Assembly: GCA_042408195.1 (NCBI GenBank)
Contig: JBHOQL010000107.1
Coordinates: 1-64,000, forward strand
Direction of reading: 5' to 3'
Source: SpSt-600 sp042408195
GTDB lineage: Bacteria > Chloroflexota > Anaerolineae > SpSt-600
Length of the DNA stretch: 64,000 nt
A program made the position numbers and the translations under genes. The notes under the pieces are model-generated. The model was given only the letters and a program-made list of their open reading frames with translations, had not been told where the DNA came from and searched no databases. Below, one piece after another: positions 17,034 to 26,128 of the stretch; position 1 is the stretch's first letter; each line of letters opens with the position of its first letter.

Positions 17034-18233
17034 TTAGTCCTTTCTCCTGCGCAATAGCCACACCCCTACCGCACCTATAGCTCCGAGGCCCAGAGGAGCA
17101 GGGCAGGGGAGAGAAGGAGCAGAAGGGCGGTCAGAGGGCCTAATTCTTTCGCGGAGGTATTCCCTCCACCTGGCATCAAGCTCATCAAGGCTTAGCCCGT
17201 AAACCTTTTCCAGGGCCTCTTCCTGGGTAGCCCCGCTGGCGAATTCGTTCAAGAGCTCGTGCATTTTCTCTTTGCCGTATTCCTTAAGAAGGAATTCCAC
17301 AAGGCTGTAAGCCTCAGCATAGAACAAATCCACCTTTTCTGGGTCCCCCACGTAACCTGAAAGAGATCGCACTGATATCAATTTATCTTCCCTTATAGCT
17401 TCTTCCAATGCAAGGGCATTCCTGGCAGGAAGTTCTCCTTCGGCATACATGGCCAGTCCTTCGTCAAGCCAGCGGGGTAAGGGGGAGGCAAGAGGGCTTT
17501 CCACTAATTTCCCTACCACTAAGTGGCTGAGCTCATGAGCTATGATGCTTTCCACATTAGGGGCTGTCCCTAGAACGACCATTGTGTCCTCTGACAAAGC
17601 TATCCCGAGCGTTACCGTAGCCTCGTCAAAAACCTGACTGTGGGAAGGGACAGCACTTCGCATATCGCTGCGGGAGGCGTATACGTAGATGTTCACTGGG
17701 TCCAGGAATTCAATGCCTATCTCTTCCCTGAGCCTCTCCAGGGTCCTCACTGCCGATTCAAGGAGAGCTCTGGCAGAATCTTCCGTTCCCTCGTACCAAT
17801 AAAGGGTTACGGGACCGCTCTGGAGAGAACGCCATTTAAAACGGTTGTCCTCGTAACGGAAGGAGATGGGCTCAGTTTTGAAAACGGTTCCGTCCTCAGC
17901 TTCAAGGCGCCAGTAGTACTTTATCACGGTGCCTGGTGCCAGATCTCCACGGCCTATTTTCCACTTCCAGCTCGCTTCCACAAAGGTTCCAGGAGAAAAC
18001 TCAGGAGCCTGTTTGTGGATTACACCGGATTGACCTAAAGTGTATATCAGGAAAACACGCTTTATAGGTTTGGAGGCCTCAGCCACCAGCCGGAAATCAA
18101 TGCTCTGAGCGAACTCATAAGAGTATTCGTTGACTTCAACTTTAAAGCCTTCCTGTGCCCACGCTGGAGCCACCGAGAGCAAGAAAACCAAAACAACCCA
18201 TATCCCCTCAATCCAACTCTTCCACCGGAACAT
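17034..18233 (-). CDS. Peptidase MA-like metalloprotease, membrane-tethered
   Basis: 399 residues. The signal peptide (about 10-26, ending PAWA) is followed by a beta-rich domain (28-130) and a gluzincin catalytic domain with HELSH (His233, Glu234, His237) and third ligand Glu259 in WLDEGLA, which is the peptidase MA family pattern. The C-terminus has a PSLPCPAP linker, a hydrophobic helix and the basic end LLRRRKD, so the protein is probably exported and held by a C-terminal anchor like a sorting signal. The start overlaps the Trm112 gene by 26 bases. Substrate unknown; the neighbouring M23 and bactofilin genes suggest an envelope role. Confidence 0.8.
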   Translation of the reverse strand: MFRWKSWIEGIWVVLVFLLSVAPAWAQEGFKVEVNEYSYEFAQSIDFRLVAEASKPIKRVFLIYTLGQSGVIHKQAPEFSPGTFVEASWKWKIGRGDLAPGTVIKYYWRLEAEDGTVFKTEPISFRYEDNRFKWRSLQSGPVTLYWYEGTEDSARALLESAVRTLERLREEIGIEFLDPVNIYVYASRSDMRSAVPSHSQVFDEATVTLGIALSEDTMVVLGTAPNVESIIAHELSHLVVGKLVESPLASPLPRWLDEGLAMYAEGELPARNALALEEAIREDKLISVRSLSGYVGDPEKVDLFYAEAYSLVEFLLKEYGKEKMHELLNEFASGATQEEALEKVYGLSLDELDARWREYLRERIRPSDRPSAPSLPCPAPLGLGAIGAVGVWLLRRRKD

Positions 18234-18414
18234 CCCGATATTTATCCCCTTCTTCTATGAGCATAATGGGAATTCCCTCCCTAACAGGGTACTTGCGCTG
18301 GCAATCCCTACACACGAGCCACTTTTCCCGGATGTAATCCAAAAGGCCCGCATCGGGTCCGTTACGAACGCACGCTGGACACCTCAATATCTCGAGAAGG
18401 TCCTTCGGAATCAT
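18208..18414 (-). CDS. Trm112 family zinc-binding protein
   Basis: 68 residues with the full Trm112 pattern: an N-terminal LLEILRCPAC (Cys12, Cys15), a second pair LVCRDC (Cys35, Cys38) and the YPVREGIPIML ending. Bacterial members are small zinc proteins that stabilise partner methyltransferases. GAGGAGGTGACGG lies before the ATG, so the 53-base overlap with the bactofilin gene is real. Confidence 0.9.
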   Translation of the reverse strand: MIPKDLLEILRCPACVRNGPDAGLLDYIREKWLVCRDCQRKYPVREGIPIMLIEEGDKYRDVPVEELD

Positions 18415-18802
18415 CCGTCACCTCCTCAAAAGGGTTCTCCGGCGGTTCTGGGGTGCTCAATACTACCTGCCCTTTTATGTATCCACCCTCATCCAGGAGG
18501 AAAGACTTTACGACTATATCGCCCCATATCCTGCCGCCGGCCAGCAGCTCAACCCTATCGGCCTGGATAGAGCCTTTGAAAGCTCCGGACACGGAGACGG
18601 CCCTTGCAGTTATGTTTGCAATTACCTTTGCGGATTCCCCTAAGATCACGTTGGCCTGGGTTCTTATAGTGCCCTCGTAGAAGCCGTCAATCCTTATACT
18701 GCCTTGGCTTTCCAGTTCCCCTTTGAAACTTGCCCCAGGCCCTATGACCACTTCTATGTGAGCGGGAAATGGCTTTTCGTCCCGAGCTTTGAAAAACCTC
18801 AT
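18362..18802 (-). CDS. Bactofilin (polymer-forming cytoskeletal protein)
   Basis: 146 residues. The core is a beta-helix of short repeats (GSIRIDGFYEGTI, AKVIANITARAV, GAFKGSIQAD, GGRIWGDI), the bactofilin signature. Short polar tails flank it; the acidic C-tail is probably disordered. Bactofilins polymerise without nucleotide at the membrane and often recruit cell-wall enzymes. An M23 peptidase immediately upstream (4-base ATGA overlap) is the usual bactofilin neighbour. Confidence 0.92.
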   Translation of the reverse strand: MRFFKARDEKPFPAHIEVVIGPGASFKGELESQGSIRIDGFYEGTIRTQANVILGESAKVIANITARAVSVSGAFKGSIQADRVELLAGGRIWGDIVVKSFLLDEGGYIKGQVVLSTPEPPENPFEEVTDDSEGPSRDIEVSSVRS

Positions 18803-19791
18803 TTTCCCTCCGTGTTAAGTGAAAGGAAGACCATTGGATCCAATGGTTTGCCATTCAACCGAATTTCGTAATGGAGGTGAGGGCCATCGGTCTTGCCAGT
18901 GTCTCCGGAAAGAGCAATGACTTGCCCTTCTCTTACTTCCTGACCCTTCTTCACCAGAAGGTGTGAATTGTGGGCGTAGATGGTTGAATAACCCATCTCA
19001 TGAGCTATTTCCACCACAAGGCCATAACCCGCCTTCCATCCAGCGAAGACTACTCTGCCGGCTTTGGTGGCTTTTACAGGTGTCTTATACCAGACACCTA
19101 TATCTATACCGCTGTGAAAGTCCCTCTTGCCCATAAAGATGCGGGGGCCGAACTCGGAAGTGATTATGGGCTTTACGTCCACAGGCCACCGAGTGGGGGC
19201 AGCTGCCAACAACTTGAGCTCCTGTTGCAGCTTTTCGGGCGTATCCCTTTTCTCGGGCGGTATCCTGAGTACCCGCGCCACAAGGGCTTCCTTAAGTTCT
19301 TCGAGGTCAGCACTCTGGCGCTCCAGAACCTCCTGGAGCTCCTGAGCTGTGGCCAGCTCCTTGGCTACTTTCTTCAGGATGAAACTGCTGTCGTTTGCGC
19401 TCCCCCGCAGGCTTGATGGCGTCGCTACTGGCTGAGGCAGGCCGGCTAAAGTCCGCACCTGGGCAGCAAGCCTATCCACTTCTTCAGCCTTAGCCCGGAC
19501 AGCTTCCAACTCTCGACTAACTTCTTTCACTTCCTCCTGTTGAGAGAAAAGGATCAGACGCAGGACCCGGGTTTTATTCTGATAAAGCTCCTGTTTTTCC
19601 TTGAGAGCAGCCAGCTCCTGCATGTTGCGGTAATAGTTTAGGGAAAAATAGCTCAGAGCGATGGCGATAGCGATGCATATAAGAAGGGCTAGCTTGAGAG
19701 TCCAGCGGGGGAGAGAGAATTGCTTTACAGGTTCATTAGGCGAAGACACAATTAAAATCGTTAAATTGTCAGGCTTTTTCCTCCTTTGCAA
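18799..19791 (-). CDS. M23 family peptidoglycan peptidase with coiled coil
   Basis: 330 residues. One N-terminal membrane segment (about 30-50) is followed by a coiled coil (53-125) and a LytM/M23 domain. Zinc ligands are visible in FHSGIDIG and the PHLHYE motif (His305, His307), with the catalytic-region YAHNSHL. It probably cleaves peptidoglycan cross-links or organises a septal or bactofilin-linked machine. There is no ATG. The start appears to be the TTG at 19791, with GGGGG five bases upstream; the AGGAGG lies just inside the coding sequence. First gene of a seven-gene operon. Confidence 0.88.
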   Translation of the reverse strand: MQRRKKPDNLTILIVSSPNEPVKQFSLPRWTLKLALLICIAIAIALSYFSLNYYRNMQELAALKEKQELYQNKTRVLRLILFSQQEEVKEVSRELEAVRAKAEEVDRLAAQVRTLAGLPQPVATPSSLRGSANDSSFILKKVAKELATAQELQEVLERQSADLEELKEALVARVLRIPPEKRDTPEKLQQELKLLAAAPTRWPVDVKPIITSEFGPRIFMGKRDFHSGIDIGVWYKTPVKATKAGRVVFAGWKAGYGLVVEIAHEMGYSTIYAHNSHLLVKKGQEVREGQVIALSGDTGKTDGPHLHYEIRLNGKPLDPMVFLSLNTEGK

Positions 19792-19821
19792 TTTTTCCCC
19801 CTTCGGCTGAAAGTTATAACA

Positions 19822-19850
19822 ATATTACACAACACTCAGGGTTTTGTCAA
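19822..19850 (-). promoter_or_regulatory. Promoter of the M23-bactofilin-lpd-lipA operon
   Basis: Minus strand TTGACA (19850-19845), 17-base spacer, TAATAT (19827-19822). It lies 31 bases before the M23 start. The overlaps downstream suggest one transcript as far as the DUF218 gene. From 19851 to 20168 I see no gene. Confidence 0.7.
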
Positions 19851-20168
19851 AACACCTAATGGCTGTAGGGTCGTTTAGGAAATCGCTACTTCCTCAACCT
19901 TACAGGAGGTCCAATGTTCGCCTCACTCGCTCTGCCGGCTTCGAGTTCGCTGCGGGACGGGCTTTCCAACCCCTCCTCCATTGATGAGCTAAAAGCCTGC
20001 TCCATGTTTGCTCACCCTCTACTCGTGGCAGGGGCAGAAGTTTGCCATTTGTACCCTCCTTTCGGCAAGAAGGAACACAGTTGCACTTCCGGAGGCATTC
20101 TTTGCCCCTCTATCCAACTGGCTTTGGTTTGGCCAAAATTAAGATGAAGCTGAAAGGATAAAGAGTTG

Positions 20169-20197
20169 TTGACAAAACCGAGTTGTAGCCCGATAAT
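20169..20197 (+). promoter_or_regulatory. Promoter of DUF2723 membrane-protein gene
   Basis: TTGACA (20169-20174), 17-base spacer, GATAAT (20192-20197). Initiation would fall near 20204, which rules out the upstream in-frame TTG at 20166 as a start and supports the ATG at 20223. Confidence 0.75.
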
Positions 20198-20222
20198 AGA
20201 GGTGTCTATTCCAGAGCAAAGC

Positions 20223-22139
20223 ATGCAGATCGTCTGCCGGGTTAAGCACGAAATTATCATAAGCCTTTTTATTCTCTCCGGCCTTCTGTGCGTATACTTG
20301 CTCACCCTTGCGCCGAGTGTTCTCGGGGGAGACGCCGGAGAGTTACAGTTCGTCCCTTATATCTTAGGACTTCCGCATCCGACGGGTTACCCTCTAATTT
20401 GCCTCCTGGGCAAACTGTGGAGCTACATTCCCATCGGTACAGTGGCTTACAGGATGAACCTTCTCTCTGCTGTATTTGCGAGCTTAGCGGCTTTAGGTTT
20501 TTACCTAACGGCGCGGAGATTCACGCGAAGTTCAATTTCTTCTCTTTTGGGCGCTTTAACTTTGGCTTTGTCTCATGCTTTCTGGTCGCAAGCAGTAATC
20601 AGCGATAAGTATGCCTTTAATGCCCTTTTTGTGGTCCTTATCAGTGGGCTTGCCCTGGTATTGATAGACAAACCAGAGCCAGCTCGCCTCTACATCCTGG
20701 CTTTTTTCCTGGGGCTAAGCCTTACCCACCATCGCTCGTCAATCCTGTTCGGGCCTCCATTGCTTCTTGCCATCGGCTTCAAAGCCAAGAAAATCCCTTT
20801 AAAACCTGGTATTATTGCCAAAGCGCTGCTTCTTTCCGTGGCACCTTTAATCCTATATGTTTACATCCCCATAGCTGCAACTAAAGGTTTGCCTCCTGGG
20901 ACCTGGCAAATAAATAACTTCCACGACTTTGTCTCCTACATAGCGGATGTCGGTTATGTTAAACGCGTCGGCATTACCATCAGGACCGAAAACATCAGTT
21001 ACTACGTTAAGACATTGCTCCAGAATTTAACCTTCCCAGGAGCGGTTCTGGGCCTCATAGGTCTAATTGCAAGCCTTTTCAAAGCACGAGTTTATGGCCT
21101 CTTTTTGTTAACGGCCTTTTTGCTGCAAGCTTACCTCAGCCTAAACTATGAAGTGCCTAGACGCTGGGTTTTTTTCCTGCCTTCTTTTATCCTGTATACT
21201 TTCTGGATAAGCCGAGGAGCGGCCCTGTTGCTGGAACTCCCGGAAAAGGTTTTCAAGATCAAGCGGTGGATTTACCTGAGCAATTTGCTGGTTATTCTAA
21301 TGCTGGCGGTAATACCTGCTTCGCTTTTCAAGAGCAATTACCCGCACTTTAGGGAATTGCATCTCAACGGCAGTCTTCTCGATATCTGGCGGCAGGAATT
21401 GAAACACGGGCATGCTGGAGAACGGCTTGGCCTGGCACTGAAACTCGTGGAACCGAAGGCTATCATCGTGTGCGATTGGGAACAGGCCACGATTTTCTGG
21501 TACATGCAGCAAGTCGAGGGTCTTAGGAGAGATGTGTTTGTCAAGTATCCGATTGAGAGTCTGGAGGAGATGGCCAAGAAAGCCCAGAAGGAAGGAAGAC
21601 CCCTTTACCTGGCCCGCACGTTGCCTGGGATAACACACCGATGGCACCCTGTAAGCGTCGGGCCTCTCATCTGGCTCAGGGATGAGCCGAACTACAAGGT
21701 GCCTCCCAACTTAAAGGAATTAAAAGCCAATTTTGGAGACCAGCTTGAGCTGGTGGGCTTTAAGTACGAAGGGGCTTCCTTTAAGGCAGGAAGCGTTATC
21801 CCCGTTACTCTTTACTGGAGAGCCTTAACTTCTCTCCAGGCCGATTATTCCATCTCTATACGCCTCTTCGATGATGCTGGAAAAGAAATCCTCAAAATTG
21901 ATTGTCAGCATCCTGTCCTTGGCACATATCCCACAAGCAAATGGCGGAAGGATGAAGTTATTTCGGATTACTACGAGATACCACTCATTCGTTCCCTGCC
22001 GCTAGGCCGATATCGTTGGGGCGTCATCGTCTACCGAGTTTTACCAAATGGGGGTTGGGAAAACCTGAAGCTTGTCGGAAGCCCGGTCCATTCGGAAATT
22101 GCTTTCTGCGATGAATTTGAATTGAAAAGGGAAGATTGA
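20223..22139 (+). CDS. DUF2723 polytopic membrane protein (putative glycosyltransferase)
   Basis: 638 residues from the ATG just downstream of the promoter. The N-terminal half has about ten membrane helices and the DUF2723 hallmark LAPSVLGGDAGELQFVPYIL, then a PHPTGYPL loop. The acidic pair in the first loop resembles the catalytic Asp/Glu loop of GT-C glycosyltransferases such as protein O-mannosyltransferases. The last 200 residues form a soluble, beta-rich domain outside the membrane. It probably transfers a lipid-linked sugar to an envelope acceptor, but the substrate is unknown. It stands alone with its own promoter. Confidence 0.83.
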   Translation: MQIVCRVKHEIIISLFILSGLLCVYLLTLAPSVLGGDAGELQFVPYILGLPHPTGYPLICLLGKLWSYIPIGTVAYRMNLLSAVFASLAALGFYLTARRFTRSSISSLLGALTLALSHAFWSQAVISDKYAFNALFVVLISGLALVLIDKPEPARLYILAFFLGLSLTHHRSSILFGPPLLLAIGFKAKKIPLKPGIIAKALLLSVAPLILYVYIPIAATKGLPPGTWQINNFHDFVSYIADVGYVKRVGITIRTENISYYVKTLLQNLTFPGAVLGLIGLIASLFKARVYGLFLLTAFLLQAYLSLNYEVPRRWVFFLPSFILYTFWISRGAALLLELPEKVFKIKRWIYLSNLLVILMLAVIPASLFKSNYPHFRELHLNGSLLDIWRQELKHGHAGERLGLALKLVEPKAIIVCDWEQATIFWYMQQVEGLRRDVFVKYPIESLEEMAKKAQKEGRPLYLARTLPGITHRWHPVSVGPLIWLRDEPNYKVPPNLKELKANFGDQLELVGFKYEGASFKAGSVIPVTLYWRALTSLQADYSISIRLFDDAGKEILKIDCQHPVLGTYPTSKWRKDEVISDYYEIPLIRSLPLGRYRWGVIVYRVLPNGGWENLKLVGSPVHSEIAFCDEFELKRED

Positions 22140-22294
22140 GACCCGTACCTGGAAAACTGCCCTGATTGCCGCCTGTTAATCGGCCAAGTTTAAAACTATG
22201 AGGGTAACTTTTTAGCAACTCGCACCTCTGAGATTTGATCCGATAAACTCAGACTTGGAACTACACTTGTTCCCTCGTGGGCCAACACTAAAGC

Positions 22295-22323
22295 TTGCTT
22301 TTGCATCTACGCAGGTTTATAAT
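22295..22323 (+). promoter_or_regulatory. Promoter of ftsK
   Basis: TTGCTT (22295-22300), 17-base spacer, perfect TATAAT (22318-22323). Expected initiation near 22329 leaves only about ten leader bases before the ATG at 22340. The ATG at 22322 is part of the -10 box and is not a start. Confidence 0.78.
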
Positions 22324-22339
22324 GAAAAGGGGGGCGTTG

Positions 22340-24388
22340 ATGGCTAAAAAGCGAAAAGAACAGGCTAAGATATTCCGCCTTGACATCATTGGTGGCTTTC
22401 TCATCTTGATAGGTCTTTTCACCCTCTTCAGCCTGCTCCCCTCTCAAAGAGGCGCTCTCACAGGACAGTGGGTGAGAATTCTGCAGCGTGCTTTCGGCTG
22501 GGGTGCGTTTCTCTCCCCCTTCCTTATCGGGGCAACCGGAGTTTTGCTTCTCCTCTACAAGGCTGGAAAGGCTTCAAGAAAGGAAATCCTGCGCCTTCTG
22601 GCTGGTTGGGCTCTGTTTTTGTCCTTTCTTGCAGCCATCCATGCTCTGTTCGCTGCACAGGACCCCAGAGGACTAGCAGGTCAAGGCAGAGGGGGAGGAT
22701 TCCTTGGCTGGGCCATACTGGAAGCGATGAGGACGGCACTCGGGCCTGTTGGGGCAAGCCTCTTCATTTTCAGCTTTCTCTGCGTTTTTCTCTTTCTGGC
22801 CCTGGGCTTTTCACCTCTTAAGTTAATGGAATACCTGCGAACTCTCCTTGCAGAAGCGCGCGAAACCGTAAGGTTGTGGAAACTCAGGAAACCTGAAGGA
22901 GCTATTCCCCGACCTCAGAGACCAGGAGAAACTGTCTATCTGCCCCCAAAAGTTATAGGAGTGAAACAACGCTGGCAGCTCCCTGCAATTCAAGAAATCT
23001 TGGAAGATTATACGGAAAAAGAAATTGAAGAAGCCGAAATCCGCCGCAAAGTCCGTATAATCGAAGAAACTCTGGCAGGCTTCGGAATACCTGCAAGGGT
23101 TGTGGAGGTAAACCGCGGTCCTACGGTAACGCAATTCGGAGTAGAGCCAGGTTTCGTGGAAAGGAAAGGCCCCGATGGCCGCCCGATAAGGGTCAAAATC
23201 AAGGTCTCCAGGATAAAAGCTTTAGCCAACGATCTGGCCCTTGCCCTTTCGGCTGCCCCGATCCGCATCGAGGCACCCGTACCTGGCCGCTCCTACGTGG
23301 GGATCGAGGTCCCCAATACTGAGTTCTCCCTTGTTTCCCTTAAGGGGGTGATGGAATCCGAAGAGTTCCGCCGCAAGGAATCAAGACTTAAGATAGCTCT
23401 CGGCCGCGATGTTTCCGGCCGTCCGGTTGTAGCTGACCTGGCCACGATGCCTCACCTTCTCATCGCCGGAGCCACAGGCTCAGGCAAGAGCATGAGCATA
23501 AACTCTATGGTGACTTGCTTAGCCTGCATCAATACCCCCGAAACTCTGCGCCTTGTCTTGGTGGACCCCAAGCGGGTTGAACTAGTGCATTTCAACGGCC
23601 TTCCCCATCTTGCCCTCCCCGTGGTGACCGAGGTTGAGAGAGCCATAGAGGCCTTCCGCTGGACTCTCAATGAAATGAGCAGGCGATACAAACTCTTTGC
23701 TCAGGAGGGAGCTCGGAACATAGAGGAATACAACCAGGCTGTGGCCTCCAGAGGACAGGAGATATTGCCCTACCTCGTAATAATTGTGGATGAACTGGCA
23801 GATTTAATGCTTATGGCCCCAGAAGAAATGGAGAGTATGATAACGAGGCTTGCCCAGATGGCGAGGGCCACGGGGATTCACCTGGTCATCGCCACTCAGA
23901 GGCCGAGCGTTGATGTCATCACGGGCCTAATAAAGGCTAACTTCCCAGCCCGCATAAGCTTTGCCGTCACCAGCCAGGTAGACTCGCGGGTTGTCCTGGA
24001 CACAACCGGGGCTGAGGATCTCCTGGGAAGAGGCGATATGCTCTTTATGCCCCCTGATTCCACCCGACTCATCCGCATCCAAGGCTGCTTCGTATCCGAA
24101 AGGGAAATAAAGCGTCTGGTCAACTTCTGGAAAGCTCAGGGTCCCAGTGAGCCGCTCTTCCCCAGAACCCACCAGGAACCGCTGCCCATACCAAGCCTTT
24201 TCCCTCAGAAACCACGTCCTGAGGAAGATGACTTGCTAGAGGAGGCTATAAAGCTCGTTCAGGAGCATGGGAAAGTTTCTATCTCCTTCCTCCAGAGAAA
24301 GCTCAGGATAGGCTACAATAGAGCCGCAAGGTTGATAGAACTATTGGAAGAAAAAGGCTTATTGAGCCAGAAAAGTAGAGAAAATTGA
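22340..24388 (+). CDS. ftsK: DNA translocase FtsK/SpoIIIE
   Basis: 682 residues, taking the ATG at 22340, where AGGGGGG sits five bases upstream. The N-terminal part has four membrane helices (about residues 15-160). A short linker leads to the alpha/beta motor, with Walker A GATGSGKS at 377-384 and Walker B VIIVDELADLM. ATQRPSVDVITGLIKANFPARI is the strongly conserved FtsK helix. A C-terminal winged-helix gamma domain (about 620-677) is of the type that reads the orienting sequence. The linker is short compared with E. coli FtsK, as in SpoIIIE-type proteins. Role: clearing chromosome DNA through the closing septum. Confidence 0.96.
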   Translation: MAKKRKEQAKIFRLDIIGGFLILIGLFTLFSLLPSQRGALTGQWVRILQRAFGWGAFLSPFLIGATGVLLLLYKAGKASRKEILRLLAGWALFLSFLAAIHALFAAQDPRGLAGQGRGGGFLGWAILEAMRTALGPVGASLFIFSFLCVFLFLALGFSPLKLMEYLRTLLAEARETVRLWKLRKPEGAIPRPQRPGETVYLPPKVIGVKQRWQLPAIQEILEDYTEKEIEEAEIRRKVRIIEETLAGFGIPARVVEVNRGPTVTQFGVEPGFVERKGPDGRPIRVKIKVSRIKALANDLALALSAAPIRIEAPVPGRSYVGIEVPNTEFSLVSLKGVMESEEFRRKESRLKIALGRDVSGRPVVADLATMPHLLIAGATGSGKSMSINSMVTCLACINTPETLRLVLVDPKRVELVHFNGLPHLALPVVTEVERAIEAFRWTLNEMSRRYKLFAQEGARNIEEYNQAVASRGQEILPYLVIIVDELADLMLMAPEEMESMITRLAQMARATGIHLVIATQRPSVDVITGLIKANFPARISFAVTSQVDSRVVLDTTGAEDLLGRGDMLFMPPDSTRLIRIQGCFVSEREIKRLVNFWKAQGPSEPLFPRTHQEPLPIPSLFPQKPRPEEDDLLEEAIKLVQEHGKVSISFLQRKLRIGYNRAARLIELLEEKGLLSQKSREN

Positions 24389-24413
24389 CATCCCATAAAG
24401 TTCAGGATAAAAT
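24385..24413 (+). promoter_or_regulatory. Promoter of the FAD oxidoreductase operon
   Basis: TTGACA (24385-24390) overlapping the ftsK stop, 17-base spacer, TAAAAT (24408-24413). It precedes the FAD-oxidoreductase, macro-domain and HEAT-repeat genes. Confidence 0.75.
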
Positions 24414-24442
24414 GGAATAAACTTTCAAATGGAGGCATGATC

Positions 24443-25597
24443 ATGGTCCCGCCGAAGGCCAATGTAGTCATAATAGGAGCAGGAGTCAACGGCCTCAGCA
24501 CTGCTTACCACCTTGCCCTTAAGGGTGTTAAAGATATCGTGGTTGTGGAGAAGGAAAAGTTCATAGCCGCTGGCTCCACAGGCCTGTCGGCCGGAGGAAT
24601 CCGCCAGCAGTTTTCCACCGAAGTCAACATCCGAATGGCAATGTACAGTGTAAAGAAGTTTGAAAGATTCAAAGAGGAGATGGGAGAAGACATCGGTTTC
24701 CATCAGGTTGGCTACCTTTTTCTCCTTACGGACCCCGAAGATGTGGAACTTTTCCGCCAGAGTTACAATTTGCAGCGAGGCCTTGGCTTATATGTAGAAT
24801 GGCTTGACCCCGATGAAGTGCGCAAGCGCTGGCCTCTCATAAACACCGAAGATGTATTAGCCGCCACCTATTGCCCGACCGATGGCTACGCTGACCCCTA
24901 TTCTGTAGCTAACGGCTACGCTAAACAGGCCCGCAACCTTGGCGTCCGGATTGAGCTTGAAACGGAGGTTATCGGGATAAAAGTTGAAGGTGGGAAAGTA
25001 AAGGGTGTAGAAACCACGAAAGGCTTTATAGAAGCACCCATAGTAGTGAACACTGCTGGCCCTTATGCCCGCCTCATCGGCAAAATGATTGGGGTTGACA
25101 TACCCGTTGACCCGTACCGGCGTCAGGTCTTCATCACTGATGCCTTCCAGGATATCCCCCCCGATTGGCCCATGACCATTGATTTCAAATATCACTGGTA
25201 TATGCGCAAAGAGGGGCCAGGCCTCCTCATGGGGATGAGCGATCTGACCGAACCCCCGAGCTTCAATATGAATGTGGACTGGAGCTTCATGGAGAAAGTG
25301 GTGGAACACGGAATAAAGCGTATCCCCATCCTGGAGAAAGCCCGCATCATGAGGGGTTGGGCTGGCCTCTACGAAGTCACCCCCGATAGCCAGCCCATTA
25401 TAGATACGATCCCAGAAATCGAAGGCTTCTACTGCGCTGTAGGGTTCAGTGGCCATGGCTTTATGCTCTCCCCAGCTACAGGCCTGGTAATGTCCGAACT
25501 CATAACCGAAGGACGAGCTGTAAGTTTTGATATAGCCGATTTCCGCTACAACCGGTTCGCTGAGAAAGAGATCGTAGGAGAAAAGCACGTTATTTGA
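24443..25597 (+). CDS. FAD-dependent DAO-family oxidoreductase (sarcosine oxidase beta-like)
   Basis: 384 residues. GGAGG at 24431-24435 is 7 bases before this ATG but only one base before the ATG at 24437, so I chose 24443. An N-terminal Rossmann motif VIIGAGVNGLSTAYHL is followed by the SAGGIRQQFS block, and a C-terminal GFSGHGFMLSPATGL closes the FAD site, as in sarcosine oxidase beta and related amino-acid oxidases and dehydrogenases. It probably oxidises a secondary or N-methyl amino acid. No other sarcosine oxidase subunits are nearby, so it may act as a single-subunit dehydrogenase. The substrate is not determinable here. Confidence 0.85.
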   Translation: MVPPKANVVIIGAGVNGLSTAYHLALKGVKDIVVVEKEKFIAAGSTGLSAGGIRQQFSTEVNIRMAMYSVKKFERFKEEMGEDIGFHQVGYLFLLTDPEDVELFRQSYNLQRGLGLYVEWLDPDEVRKRWPLINTEDVLAATYCPTDGYADPYSVANGYAKQARNLGVRIELETEVIGIKVEGGKVKGVETTKGFIEAPIVVNTAGPYARLIGKMIGVDIPVDPYRRQVFITDAFQDIPPDWPMTIDFKYHWYMRKEGPGLLMGMSDLTEPPSFNMNVDWSFMEKVVEHGIKRIPILEKARIMRGWAGLYEVTPDSQPIIDTIPEIEGFYCAVGFSGHGFMLSPATGLVMSELITEGRAVSFDIADFRYNRFAEKEIVGEKHVI

Positions 25598-25600
25598 GCT

Positions 25601-26128
25601 ATGGGCGAGATAATAATCCTTAAAGGCGATATAACGACGGTGGAAGCCGATGCCATAGTGAACGCGGCCAACAACAGGCTCTGGATGGGGGGAGGAGTGG
25701 CCGGAGCCATAAAGCGGGCCGGCGGAGAGGAAATTGAGCGCGAAGCTGTATCCAAGGGACCTATAAGGGTTGGAGAAGCGGTGGCTACAGGCGCTGGCCG
25801 CCTCAAGGCTCGCTACGTAATCCACGCCGCGGCCATGGGTTACGATGACCAAGGTCAGATGATCCCACCCTCCTCCGAATCTATCCGGAATGCAACCCTG
25901 AACAGTTTGCTTTTGGCTGAGAGGCTCGGACTCAAAAGCATAGCCTTCCCGGCTCTTGGGACAGGAGTCGGGGGCTTTCCTTTAAAAGAAGCAGCTAATA
26001 TAATGGTGCGGACTGTCCGCGAACACCTGGCTGGAGGGAGCGCTCTGGAAAAGGTCATCTTTGTGCTCTTCGGGGATGAAGCTTACGAGACTTTCAAGGA
26101 AGCCTTCGAGGAGGGTTCTGAGGGGTGA
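25601..26128 (+). CDS. Macro domain protein (ADP-ribose binding/hydrolase)
   Basis: 175 residues, a single macro domain. GDITTVEADAIVNAANN is the adenine/ribose-binding start, GGGVAGAIKRAGG the phosphate loop, and ALGTGVGGFPLKEAA the second phosphate loop. It resembles bacterial O-acetyl-ADP-ribose or ADP-ribosyl hydrolases. It starts three bases after the FAD-oxidoreductase stop and overlaps the HEAT-repeat gene by 4 bases. Confidence 0.92.
   Translation: MGEIIILKGDITTVEADAIVNAANNRLWMGGGVAGAIKRAGGEEIEREAVSKGPIRVGEAVATGAGRLKARYVIHAAAMGYDDQGQMIPPSSESIRNATLNSLLLAERLGLKSIAFPALGTGVGGFPLKEAANIMVRTVREHLAGGSALEKVIFVLFGDEAYETFKEAFEEGSEG

Noticed and set aside
20166..20222. TTG start for the DUF2723 protein
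   Set aside because: It lies in the promoter (-35 at 20169), so it cannot be translated from that transcript.
24857..25852. 331-codon minus-strand frame opposite the FAD oxidoreductase
   Set aside because: It is antisense to a gene with clear FAD motifs and its own promoter.
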